Shown in pieces: positions 35,793-45,609 of a stretch of 64,000 bases of DNA; position 1 is the first letter of the stretch; each line of letters opens with the position of its first letter. Below the pieces are notes generated by a model. The model saw only the letters and a list, made by a program, of their open reading frames with translations. It did not search any database and had not been told where the DNA came from. Position numbers and translations under genes: made by a program. Where the stretch lies: assembly GCA_029582165.1 (NCBI GenBank), contig CM055872.1, positions 31,966,761-32,030,760 of the forward strand, given 5' to 3'. The DNA is from Portulaca oleracea (lineage: Eukaryota; Streptophyta; Magnoliopsida; Caryophyllales; Portulacaceae).

Positions 35793-37757
35793 TGCGCCCG
35801 GAAATTCAATTATAGAAAAGTCAAAGTCAACTAACGTTAACAGACGAAACTTAGCGGAAGACTTCAAATTTAGTTTGGGCGTCACTGCCGCATCCCCGAA
35901 TGAATACAAGGCGAGAAAGGAAAACACAACTGTCTGCTAACGGTAACTACTAACAACTCAAAACAAAACTTTAAGATTTCATAACGAAAACAATATAAAA
36001 AGATTCAAGGACTTCTAGACTCGTCGTCCTCACTTCTAATTCCCGTCCCCAGCATTTAGATCTTCACCTGAAAACAAAACATTTCAAAAATGAGGGGGAA
36101 AACTCAATAATGTCTACCCCTAACGTTTAAAACAGTTTAAGTTCATTTCAATTCATTTTGGGGAGAGGGATCGAATTAAACGTTTTACAAACCTTTAATC
36201 CCATACTGTTTCCTCAACCCATCCAATCCATATTTTAATTTGCGGGTGGGATACCAAATCCTTTAAAGTAACATCGCCTACCAAAGGCATCAAGAACATC
36301 GTTTACCAAAGGCATAAATAATATCGCCCACCAAAGGCATCAAAACATCGCCTACCAAAGGCATCAAGAACATCGCCCACCAAAGGTATAAATAATATCG
36401 CCTACCAAAGGCATCAAAATACTATCCTATATCAGGGAAGGAAGCCTTGATCTCCTGGTCCATAACCCTGCAGGTTGTTACACCTGCACAACAGGTTATC
36501 CCTCGAAACCCGCTTAACGTTTCCACTTGAATTATTTATACAATTTTCAAGCTCAACTAATGACTCTCAAGTCAAACCATCCCAAGTTATCAAAACCATT
36601 AACAAAACTTCGAATAAAAGACCATCCAATTTCTCAACTCAAATAAACCAAGATCACAATCGAATCAAAAAGATTATCAAAACAGATGGTCGTATTTCCA
36701 CAAAAGTCCCCTTTTGGGATGCAATTCTCAAAATAGATTACAAAACATCAAAACACATTTAAAGAGCATCCCGATGGGGATTAGAGCATAGACAATTACC
36801 TGAATAACGTCATAGTACCGCAATAAGGGGAACACACTTGAGCTCACTATCGTCACGCACTAACTCGGGCCTAGTATAAGAATAATTATCTAATCAAAAC
36901 GCGTTCTAACGAAGTTAGTATTAACTATCAACTATCTAACTCATCCCCTAGGAACACTTAGGTTCCTATCATTTATGATTTACACTTAACACACTCAAGG
37001 AATTAAATAACAAGTTCACACATAAAATTTACTCAACAATTTTCATAAATAAAAGCAAGCAGCGGACAGATTGTAACGTTCACATAAAACGGGTCACAAC
37101 TCGATTTCCCGACATCCTATGGGTCTGGTTCTGGACTTTTTGAAAACCTCGGGATGTCTACTAAAACTTCTATGTTGATGACCAAGCCCATATCAGTCCC
37201 GAAAAACTCTAAAAACACCCATCTTCCCAATTGGTCCAGATCTGACAGGTTCTGGTAAAAAGATTATAACTCGGGTTATACAAATCAAACGTTCGATCCG
37301 TAAAATTCTTATGAAAACTAACATTTAAGGGAACCTCCAGTTCAAAGGGTTTGATCAAAGGACCACTATAACTCTCATGGTGGTCCGTTCTTTAGACTCT
37401 AACAAAACTGTCCCGATCCCGGTTCTCATTTAATTTGCAATTTCGGTTCTAACTTTCACCATTCGATCCCGGGGTCCTAATTTGGGCTTAAAACAGTGAA
37501 TAAGGTTCAAAGTAATTAGTCTAATCCAACTAAGGTCCAAACATCAAACTTCCTACCCCAAAACCAAATTGTAAAACATGAAATCAACTTTAATATTTTC
37601 ACTAACCCTAAAAGCATGCATGAAATAATAGTAACAAGACCCTAACATGATTTACAAGTAAATAACATATAAAACTCCAACTATAATTATGATTACTTAA
37701 AAGAAAACAAGAGAATACTATTTCATTCAACTAACACGGGTTCATGCTTATTATACC

Positions 37758-37814
<57 letters not shown>

Positions 37815-38645
37815 TCTAGTAATCAAACAAGAACTAAGGAGCATGATTAACTTGTAGTATAGCCACGTACATATCATACACATGCAGCAACATGCATGCT
37901 TTACATAGCAAAAACAACTTAATCAAGTTAAAGAAAAATGTCACATGAAATAGACAAACTAATGGACGGCCTGAATTGAACAAGGAAAAGCAGAAGAACC
38001 TCACTAATTCGATTACAAACACAACACATCCATTATACAAATTCCAGACTCATGTTATCAAGAACAAGAATATGTAGTGCAAGAATTCAACCAAGAACAA
38101 GACAAGAACGTGAATGAAACAAGGGGGTTACTTGCGAGATTTTTCCGGCGGTCGGGACGGCAACTGGTGGTCGTCGGTGTCGGTGGTGGCGCTTGGAACC
38201 AGCCGAGAACAGTCCAGTGGCGGCAGCAAGTAGAGCAACAGCAGCGCACACAACGACCCGGCAGCAGGGGCTGTCTACCATCGTCCTGTGCGTGCACGGC
38301 GGCGGCCAGCGGCGAGGCTGACCGGAGGGGATTCACGGCAGAGAGGGAGAGGGAGAAGGAGAAGGACGGGAGAGAGAAAGAGGAAGGAGCATAAGAAAAG
38401 GAGAAAGAATGGGTGTGCGTCCTCTTTGGGGTGGGCGTTTAGGTTTAGCACTCTTACTTCCCTTCTAATCTCTAGCTAATACTAATATTAACTCTAATCT
38501 AATTCTAATCTAACCCCAAATCTTTTCTAACCGAAAGAAGAATCCAAATCCTAACAGAGATAACTTACCACTGCTAATACTAATAACTAATACTAATAAC
38601 ACAAACTATTACCAATAACAACACTAATATTAATAACATTACCAC

Positions 38646-38679
<34 letters not shown>

Positions 38680-38887
38680 CACATAATGACAATAATAATA
38701 ATATTAATACTAATAATAACACTAACCACACATGATATTCCCAACATACCCTTGTTAGTCCCACATGATCCTACGAGCTCAAGTGTTAGCAAAAATAAAC
38801 ACAAACGAATAATAATAAATAACGAAGTCAAACCTAATTTACTAACGACGTTACGGTCAATATCTCTGGATTTTTCGGGGTTTTACA
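35793..38887 (-). repeat. 5' LTR of the non-autonomous element
   Basis: 3095 bp, starting TGCGCCCGGAAATTC on the plus strand (the first bases of the terminus are decayed) and ending GGGGTTTTACA. The extra segments relative to the other LTR are at about 37217-37490 and 38484-38580. An (AAT)n run lies at 37758-37812. Confidence 0.88.
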
Positions 38888-38892
38888 ATATC

Positions 38893-38952
38893 ACTTGGAA
38901 GTCTTAGGTGGCGGTCTTAAGGATAATTTCTTCACCAAGTTCAGGATGAACA
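38893..38952 (+). mobile_element. Tat/Ogre-like LTR, distal remnant
   Basis: Continues the LTR split at 32453 after the ATATC duplication. 'TTCAGGATGAACA' resembles the LTR end of Tat-lineage elements. The boundary is inferred. Confidence 0.45.
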
Positions 38953-39090
38953 ATTAGACCTGTGAGAGATAAGGGACGAGGTCTGTATCATCACCAATTA
39001 CTCACTAACTATCATACATACTAATATTGGAGTTAGGTATTAAAACCAGTTAAAACATATATATTTTCCCTCATACATCTATCCCATATA

Positions 39091-39396
39091 CTACTTGAAA
39101 ATTAGAACAAGTCCAAACATTACATATTGTTCTATAACAAGCATAACCAACATGTACTGCCCTTTCTCGTGAACCTTACAAATGGTCTTCATTAAGTCTC
39201 TTATCTCATCTCGCCATTCTTCACTCTCTGGCAAATGACGTGCTCTTTCATATTTAGGTTCCATTTCCTTCTCCCAACACAAAAACTTATCACACCTCAA
39301 ACACTTGAGATATATTTTGTTAGGGTTCTTGTTGGAATTGGACATCATTCTTACCCCCTCCACCTTGCAATTGGTGCACATTTCAATTCCCTGCAT
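39091..39396 (-). CDS. Small GRF-type zinc-finger protein inside the MULE
   Basis: A 101-codon frame encodes a protein starting with a cysteine-rich module: 'MCTNCKVEGVRMMSNSNKNP', then 'LKCLRCDKFLCWEKEME'. Spaced C-x2-C, an Asn-Pro turn, and a Cys followed by F-x-C-W-E-K-E match the GRF zinc-finger pattern, a nucleic-acid-binding fold found in topoisomerases, AP endonucleases and many small plant proteins. An acidic/basic helix and a hydrophobic C-terminus ('MLVMLVIEQYVMFGLVLIFK') follow, possibly a membrane segment. A TTGTAG acceptor lies just upstream of the ATG, so it may be a downstream exon. It lies about 1.4 kb from the right MULE terminus, so it is either a second MULE gene or a captured host exon. 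Function unknown. Confidence 0.5.
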   Translation of the reverse strand: MQGIEMCTNCKVEGVRMMSNSNKNPNKIYLKCLRCDKFLCWEKEMEPKYERARHLPESEEWRDEIRDLMKTICKVHEKGQYMLVMLVIEQYVMFGLVLIFK

Positions 39397-39409
39397 TCTA
39401 CAATAAACA

Positions 39410-39605
39410 TGTTAGGATTGGAATCAGATCTGACTCTGGCAGGATTAGAATTTTATTGAATCTGGTTTGTACCTGGCTCTGAAGGAATTTCACTGACTCC
39501 GGTAGGATAGAAATTTGACTGAATCTGGTGGTACCCGGCTCTTGAAAGAATTTAACCTGACTCCGGTAGGATCTGAATCTCATTGAACCTAGCTCCGATA
39601 CCACT
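39410..39605. repeat. ~62-bp tandem repeat next to a copia LTR
   Basis: About two and a half imperfect units containing 'ggtaggat…gaatttg…gaatctggt…cccggctct' and 'ctgactccgg'. A primer-binding-like sequence (minus strand TGGTATCGGAGC) is at about 39591-39603, directly against the LTR. Confidence 0.6.
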
Positions 39606-40190
39606 TGATAGGGATCAGATTCAGATCTTTTGCCACTTGTTAAGGTGTAAAATAGAGCAATATATGCAGCGGAAGGAAAATCAGGATGATTATGTAATCG
39701 AGGATAATAATAGAGAGACAAGAACAAAGATATATGGGTGAGACAGTGTTTTACGTGGGAAACCGAAGAACTCGGAGAAAAACCCACGGGCGACAACCAA
39801 TATCCACCAGTAGAAATGGAGATATTACAAGAGGTAGAATATGATCTCTCATACACTCTCACAACCTAGGGATAAATAGGGTGTAGATGTGGAAATATCA
39901 CCGTACCTCCCTCATGGGGAGTTTTGAATGTACTCACATATGTTACATTAGTCGCTACTGTCGCTTGTTACAAGGTGAATAAAGACCTCTAATTATAGGG
40001 GTAAACATCCTATAGATCTGACTAGACTTCCACTCCAAATACAATTAGGTTTTAGAACGCTATTACAATTAGGAAACTAACCTAAATATAATTAGAAAAT
40101 AAAATAATTCCTAATAGCAACCAATAACTTGGAGTTGTTAGGAAACTTGCCAAATAATGAGTCTAGAGAATTTGGGCCAATAACCCAACA
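39606..40190 (-). mobile_element. Solitary copia-type LTR with adjoining leader
   Basis: 585 bp starting TGATAGGGATC and ending ATAACCCAACA, with a PBS-like sequence abutting its left side, so it reads leftward as a 5' LTR. No partner LTR or coding region remains, and no target duplication is seen. It is a truncated element inside the MULE. Confidence 0.6.
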
Positions 40191-40623
40191 AAACACAAAC
40201 CCAGAATATAAACAATCAATTGAAGATGAAAGATGATATGAAGACAGGAAGAGATAGAAAAATATGAAGAAAGAAACCATGGAAATCAATTGAAGATGAA
40301 AGTGAAAGATATGAAAACAAGGGAAAGAGAGAGAAAGAGCGAGGGAGAAACATCCTCGCCAAAAAGAAAAATCAATTGAACAAGGAAGGTGAAAGATGAA
40401 GTTGAAGACAAGAACCATAGAAACCCATAATAAAAAGAAAGGAAACTTACCTTTCTCTTCTAGCTTTCAATTCTTCATTAATGGAGTCTTTCTATTCTTC
40501 AGTGGAGTCTCTTAATTCTTCAATTCTTCAATTGGAGGGAAGCATACATTAAAAGGAAGTGTGGCACACTTAAACATCACAATTGGGGGCTAGTTTGGAA
40601 TTTCATCTTACAACTGCCACATT
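40191..40623. other. MULE right subterminal region
   Basis: Purine-rich sequence with duplicated 'aatcaattgaagatgaaag' stretches (about 40210 and 40289) and CTTCAATTCTT repeats at 40465-40535. No gene is supported. On the minus strand AGAAGAGAAAG|GTAAGT (about 40440-40462) is a good splice donor that could belong to a 5' exon of the GRF ORF. Confidence 0.4.
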
Positions 40624-40807
40624 TAACCAAAGAATGTGGTTAAACTACCATCAAATAGTTTCATTTACCGAAAATTGCATTTTATACCAGAACAATACCT
40701 CATTAATTATTTCCAAAAAATACATAATACCACAAAATATATTCTAGAAACGTAGGTGCCTTAAAATAATTTTCACATAACATAAGATACCTCTGAGTTG
40801 TTTTTTG
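40624..40807. repeat. Right terminal inverted repeat of the MULE
   Basis: Reverse complement of 6587-6770. It ends GTTGTTTTTTG, followed by GAAAAGTAG. Confidence 0.85.
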
Positions 40808-40816
40808 GAAAAGTAG

Positions 40817-42715
40817 TTCACAAAATATACTCCTTATCTTCTTAAATTTGAGTTTGCCGTTCACTGGCTAAATTCATAAGGCATTTACTTTCAAAGTAAA
40901 AGATTAACTTTCATCAAGTTTGACTTAATTTGTTATTATATGGCAGGTGGTTTAAAGGCTTTCTCATACAATATGGTCAATATTATTAATGCAAGTTAAA
41001 GTTAGTAATGAGTATGATTGTAATAATATCGATTAGTGTACCAAAATCTTGAAATTCTACTGAAAATTCGAGGCCATGTTCATTATAGTGATAAGTTAAG
41101 TTTATCGTTGCTTAATCTTACCTTACCTTACCTTACTCGATTACCTAACAAACACTCAAACTAAAATCAAAATGTTAACATAAAATCTCTTCACCCCACT
41201 ACTAACTTATCTACCACAAATTTTATCCTTACCTTTCATTTCATTTCCTCACCTTACTAAACCTAATTTGATCCTACTATTTTAAAGAACAATAAAGTCA
41301 CTAAAATAGAAATTTAGGTCAACTACACTAATTAAAATTGTTAACACAAGTCATTATTGACGGAGCTTTACCAGCATACCTCTACATTGCATGTCATGTT
41401 ATAAAAAAATAATAAAATAAAAAAAGAAACTTAGTAAAATTTTATACAGTAACGGAAACTAGATACATGAGTCAAATATATTATTATGTAAGAATAAAAG
41501 TTGATATATTTAGATTAAAAAATATTGCTCTATTTTAGCCAATGATAAATAAATTTTCTATCAAAGAATTTTTTTGTATTTATGGAGTCATTTTGTAACA
41601 AATATTATGATCAAATGGCCACACATTATTTTAACATTATTTTTTCAAAGGAGTAAATAATATACTATATTTTAAAATTCATAAGAAAATATTGGCAAAC
41701 CTAAGAAGTTGGCCAACTTACCCTGTAAATTTATGGGTAAATGGATTTTCAGTAAAATTTAATTGTTATTGATAGCTTTTGGTATTTGTATGTTTTGGGA
41801 AAAGTTTTATGGTTTTCAAAATGTTATATATATGTGAATCATTAAAAGATTATGGAAAATATATAAATTTTAGTTTTTCTATCAATAAAAATTTTATTTT
41901 TATTTTGAAAAAAAGAAAAAAGGAAATTAAGGATAACTTCTCGATAAAGTGAGCAGCGGGAATTTGACATTTGCGTTGTTTGACGGAGCGTTTTTTTTTG
42001 GAGGGGGGGGGGGAGCAGCGTCCGCGATGTCGTGGTCGCTTACGGGTAGACATTGAGTGATGGTGGTCGGAAGACGATGGGTGGCAGCGACAATGGTGGT
42101 TTTTGGTAGGGTTTCCAATGGTGTTTAGGGTTCACATATTTTGGGATTTGGAGCTTTCCGGTGATGTCGGTGATAGGGTTTAGCTGGAACTAGTTATGTG
42201 GTGGTCACTTGGTGGTGGTGGTTCTGTCGGCTGGTGAAGGTCGCTTGTGGCAGTGGTTTTTTGTTTTTTTCAATTGATGGTTAGGGTTTCGGAGCTTTCA
42301 ATTTTTGGCTATTTGTGGTGGCGCCAACGGTGGGGAAGGAGCAGCAGCAGTGTTACGGTTGTCTGCTGACAATGGTGGTCGCGTGGGGATGGTCAGACGA
42401 CAGTAGGTCTCGCTATTGGTGGTGCATTTCACGGTTGTGGGGATGGTTGGGTTTTGGGTTTCCACTTTCCATATTTTCAAGTTTCATTTTTTGATTTTTA
42501 TATTTCTGTAACGTTAAATTTTCTTAAATTTAATTTTTCTTCATATTTTCAGAAAATAAATGTTTGCAAAAGAAGTATTAAAATCTATCCTCATTTATTA
42601 AAGGGATATTGGAGGAAAATATAGCGACCTTGGAGTATTGGATTATAATATACCGACTTTTATTATTGGACAACAATATCTCGGACGTTTATACTTAGGT
42701 GATATTATTATAGCT
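40817..42715. other. Intergenic spacer, nothing recognised
   Basis: Very AT-rich to 41.9 kb. A G-rich stretch follows (about 41980-42440) with a poly-G run at 42001-42013 and many GGTGG motifs, which gives short Pro/Thr-rich frames on the minus strand. No family is recognised. Confidence 0.5.
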
Positions 42716-42723
42716 ACAGTGAC

Positions 42724-43446
42724 TAGGGGTCGGCATAACAGGTTAACCGCATATGCGGTTTACCGCTTTTGAGGTTTTTGGATTTTGAAAATCTAAATCG
42801 AAACTGCAATATGCGGTTAACTGCTTTTAAAATCTGGAAATCTAAACCAAACTGAAATCGCCACTTAGATGCAGTTAACGGCTTTTAAAATCTGGAAACT
42901 TAAACCAAATTGAAATTTACACGGTTAACCTCATTCAATATACGGTTTACGCTTAACCGGTTTCCTGGAAATTTACAATAACATTTATGGAAGTAAATGC
43001 AACCATATTGCTAATAAATTCACATTCCGATACGCATACGCGGTATGACGCTACTTGTTTGAAAGTTGAAATTACAATTACAAAATAATAGAGACCTAGG
43101 TTTTTCACTTTTTCCCGCTTAAAAGTTGAAATTACAATTACAAAATAAAAAATAAAAAAAAAACTCTACCCATTTTTTTCTCCAGCGGCGCACAGCAGTA
43201 GCACAAAGTCAGTCAGTGAGTAGGGTTTTTTTTTTAAATTTAGTTGAAACGGTTAATCGCAGAAACTGGTTAACCGCGATTAACCGTTTAATGAAAATCC
43301 AAAACCTAAACCTAAACCGCTCATACCGGTTTGGTTAACCTAAACCGCTTCTATGTAAAAATTAATTCGGTTAACCGCATTTACCGGCTTGGTTTTACCG
43401 GTTTTGTGGTTCGAATTGCGGTTTAGGTTTATTGTGCCCACCCCTA
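42724..43446. mobile_element. Non-autonomous hAT-type element
   Basis: 723 bp with termini TAGGGGTCGGCATAA and TTATTGTGCCCACCCCTA (inverted, about 14 of 18 matching). The eight flanking bases are ACAGTGAC and ACAATGAC (7/8). An 8-bp duplication and a [CT]AGGGGTGGGCA terminus are typical of plant hAT elements. Many GCGGTTAACCG-like motifs lie on both sides of the centre. No transposase. Confidence 0.85.
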
Positions 43447-43776
43447 ACAATGACTAAGGGGTTCCTGATTGGTGAACTGGTTTCCGTGCTGACGTGGCCG
43501 GTGGAGGGAAAAATAACCGGCCCTTGCCTAGTAACCCCATTAACCCCCTCCATTTTTCTCAATAACCAATGTTATAAAAATCGGCCCCAACATAGTGACT
43601 TAGGGGGTGGTGAACTGGTCTTCGTATGAACGTGCCCAACAACCAACCAATGTCTCATAATTTAGGTTAGTGAGAAAAACTTAGGAGTTACCAGGGTTGT
43701 TGGGTTGGAGCATGGTTTTTCCCGTCAGTCAACCACGTCAACATGGAGACTGATGCACCACCCCCTTAGTTATTGT
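43447..43776. mobile_element. MITE with ACTAAGGGG termini
   Basis: About 330 bp. The left end ACAATGACTAAGGGG and right end CCCCCTTAGTTATTGT are inverted, and homology continues inward ('ggtgaactggtttccgtgctgacgtgg' against its counterpart). A third copy of the terminal sequence ('gacttagggggtggtgaact') lies internally at about 43599, so it may be two copies fused. It directly abuts the hAT element, whose duplication overlaps this terminus. Confidence 0.65.
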
Positions 43777-43979
43777 TGGCATAATAATGTCACCTAATTG
43801 TAAAATTGTTAAAATTCCTTATTAAAATTAAAATTTTTAAATTTTATTAAAATTTAATAAATTTCATTAAATTTTGGTAAATTTCAGTAACTTTAATATC
43901 TTTTTACCGATCCCTATTTGCCCACCAATTTTAAGTGTCTTCTTATTTGCTCACCAATTTTACACACTTAAATGATTAA

Positions 43980-44522
43980 GGCCCTGTTCGGCAAAATTAG
44001 TGTTTTAGATAGCGGATAGAGGTTTATGTAGCGAATACTGATTTAAGTAGCAGATAGCGAATGATTGTTCAAATGAAAATTGTGTTCGGTAAATTTAGCG
44101 GTTGAATTAACAGATTAATGTAAATTGACATAAAAAGATATCAATAATTTCCAAAGATAAAATTTTCAAAGGGTATTTTTGACAGGAAAATATGAAACGC
44201 TACTCCAAACGCTAAATGTTAACTTTATTAGCGTTTCACAAAACGCTTCTTAAAACGCTAAACACCTCAAAACGCTAGCTTACCGAACGCTAATATTTAT
44301 ACAATTTGAGTTTTGACTTGGTCAATACATTAAACGTTACTTCAAATGCTACTGCTGAACACCCTAACAATTTGGATGCTAAGCTAGGAAAAAAATATAA
44401 AAAAAAGTGCGTCCAGAGTACGCTAACTCGCTAAGTGAGAAAAGGCTCCGCTGCGGGATACAAGGCTTTTTGTGAGTGAAGCACACGCTTCAGTGCTTCT
44501 TTACGCTTTTGAACAGGGCGTA
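43980..44522. mobile_element. Probable hAT-like MITE
   Basis: 'GGCCCTGTTCGGCAAAA' at 43980 is mirrored by 'TTTTGAACAGGGCG' at about 44508. The interior has repeated AAACGCTA motifs. No clear duplication was found, so the extent is approximate. Confidence 0.45.
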
Positions 44523-45199
44523 GATTCAATAGGAGTGTGCGTTTAGTATATCAAGTTCACCAATTTGGCAATTTTCTCATAATGTCAAGATCGGGCATTG
44601 GATAATGACTAAACTGAAAGTTTTTTATTGGTTTTTCTTGGATGGTCTTGGCATCAAATAATGAATGAAATTCAATCATTTTTCTTAAAAAAATTCACTC
44701 GCAGAAAAGTTTCCAATGTATATTCAATAGATTTGTTCATTCGGTTTCAGTTAATGTCTAGAAAAGTGAACACATTTATATTTAGTCAGTTTGGTTTTGA
44801 GCAACGTGGTCAAATGATGGAATTGACAGAATACAAAAATACATCTAAGCAGATTTTGTAATATTCATATCATATAAAGTAGATCGTGCAGGAGAGCTCT
44901 CTGAAGCTAGTTCGATCAATGTAGGGCAACAATTTACATGTTTCCTCTCATATGTTGACGAAATCAGTGAACTTTTAACATATACACAAACCATACGAGG
45001 ATATTTTGATTGCTCCTTTATTGAAAACAAACATGAAAGGAAAAACCACAATGGTTGCAGAAAAAGAACAGGGAAAGCAACTATAACTAATGCCTGCTAC
45101 AATGTTGAAACAGCCAATGTATCTAAAGAAGAGGTGGAGAAACAATTGTGGTTATGATTATAGACTACAAAAGAGTTATACATAACAAAATTCTACTGT
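44523..45199. other. Spacer downstream of NPR1
   Basis: No recognised feature. A small plus frame (44628-44861) is not supported by any motif. Confidence 0.4.
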
Positions 45200-45205
45200 T
45201 TTATT
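45200..45205 (-). terminator. NPR1: Candidate poly(A) signal of NPR1
   Basis: AATAAA on the minus strand, about 140 bases after the stop codon. It is a plausible but unproven signal. Confidence 0.35.
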
Positions 45206-45343
45206 GTTAACTAATCAATTGGGACAAAAATTATGATACACATAAAAAAGGGTGAATCAGGAACAGCAAAAGAAAAAGAGAGGGAGGGGGAGGGGAGGAA
45301 TTTTTACAAAGCAACGGCCAAGGTGAGTTACCCTGTTGCAGAG

Positions 45344-45609
45344 TTACCTCTTAAGACTGAACTTAGCAGGAGGCTTGCCATTGGGAGTTGTTGATGAAGA
45401 CGAAGACAGTGTGGAGCTGTCCAAGTCCACTTTGTCCTCTGTAAATGCCTTAGCTAGAGCCTCTTGGAGCTCAAAATATCGCCTCTTCTTCCGTTGTCGT
45501 TCCTCAGGAGTATCGTCTCCAATGAATGCAAGCTGTGACAAATCTTCGGCATCCATAATATTATTAAGTACTTCAGAGCAACGAGGGAAGAAGCGCTTCC
45601 CCAGCTCAA
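45344..45609 (-). CDS. NPR1: NPR1 exon 4 (C-terminal transactivation/NLS)
   Basis: 266 bases. Acceptor TTGCAG|TTGAGC, phase 1, ending in a stop at 45344. It encodes 'ELGKRFFPRCSEVLN', the basic cluster and a Ser-rich tail. Confidence 0.95.

Larger units (their letters stand above)
32454..38887 (-). mobile_element. Non-autonomous gypsy-type element with ~3-kb LTRs
   Basis: Two long direct repeats (32454-35131 and 35793-38887) flank a 661-bp interior. The perfect duplication ATATC lies at both ends (32449-32453 and 38888-38892). The outer termini are TGTAACGCC and GGGGTTTTACA. A PBS-like TGGTATCGAGCTCAGG on the minus strand (35773-35787) precedes the right LTR, giving minus orientation. 'TTTCGAGGACGAAACT'-type sequence near the left LTR resembles the pol end/3' UTR of Tekay/Del elements. 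There is no coding domain, so any movement would depend on proteins from another element. The two LTRs look about 2-3% diverged, plus indels, by eye. Confidence 0.88.
6587..40807 (+). mobile_element. Mutator-like element (MULE), 34 kb with nested insertions
   Basis: The left end begins CAAAAAACGACTTAGAGG and the right end is its near-perfect inverse. About 184 bp at each end (6587-6770 and 40624-40807) align as inverted repeats. The nine flanking bases are TAAAAATAG on the left and GAAAAGTAG on the right (7/9 identical), as expected of an aged Mutator 9-bp target duplication. Between the termini are MULE transposase remnants in order on the plus strand: N-terminal part at 7.4-9.7 kb and SWIM zinc-finger end at 31.1-31.5 kb. 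They are separated by a nested copia element. Further insertions occupy 31.5-38.95 kb and about 39.6-40.2 kb. The element's own DNA is roughly 5 kb. Confidence 0.8.
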
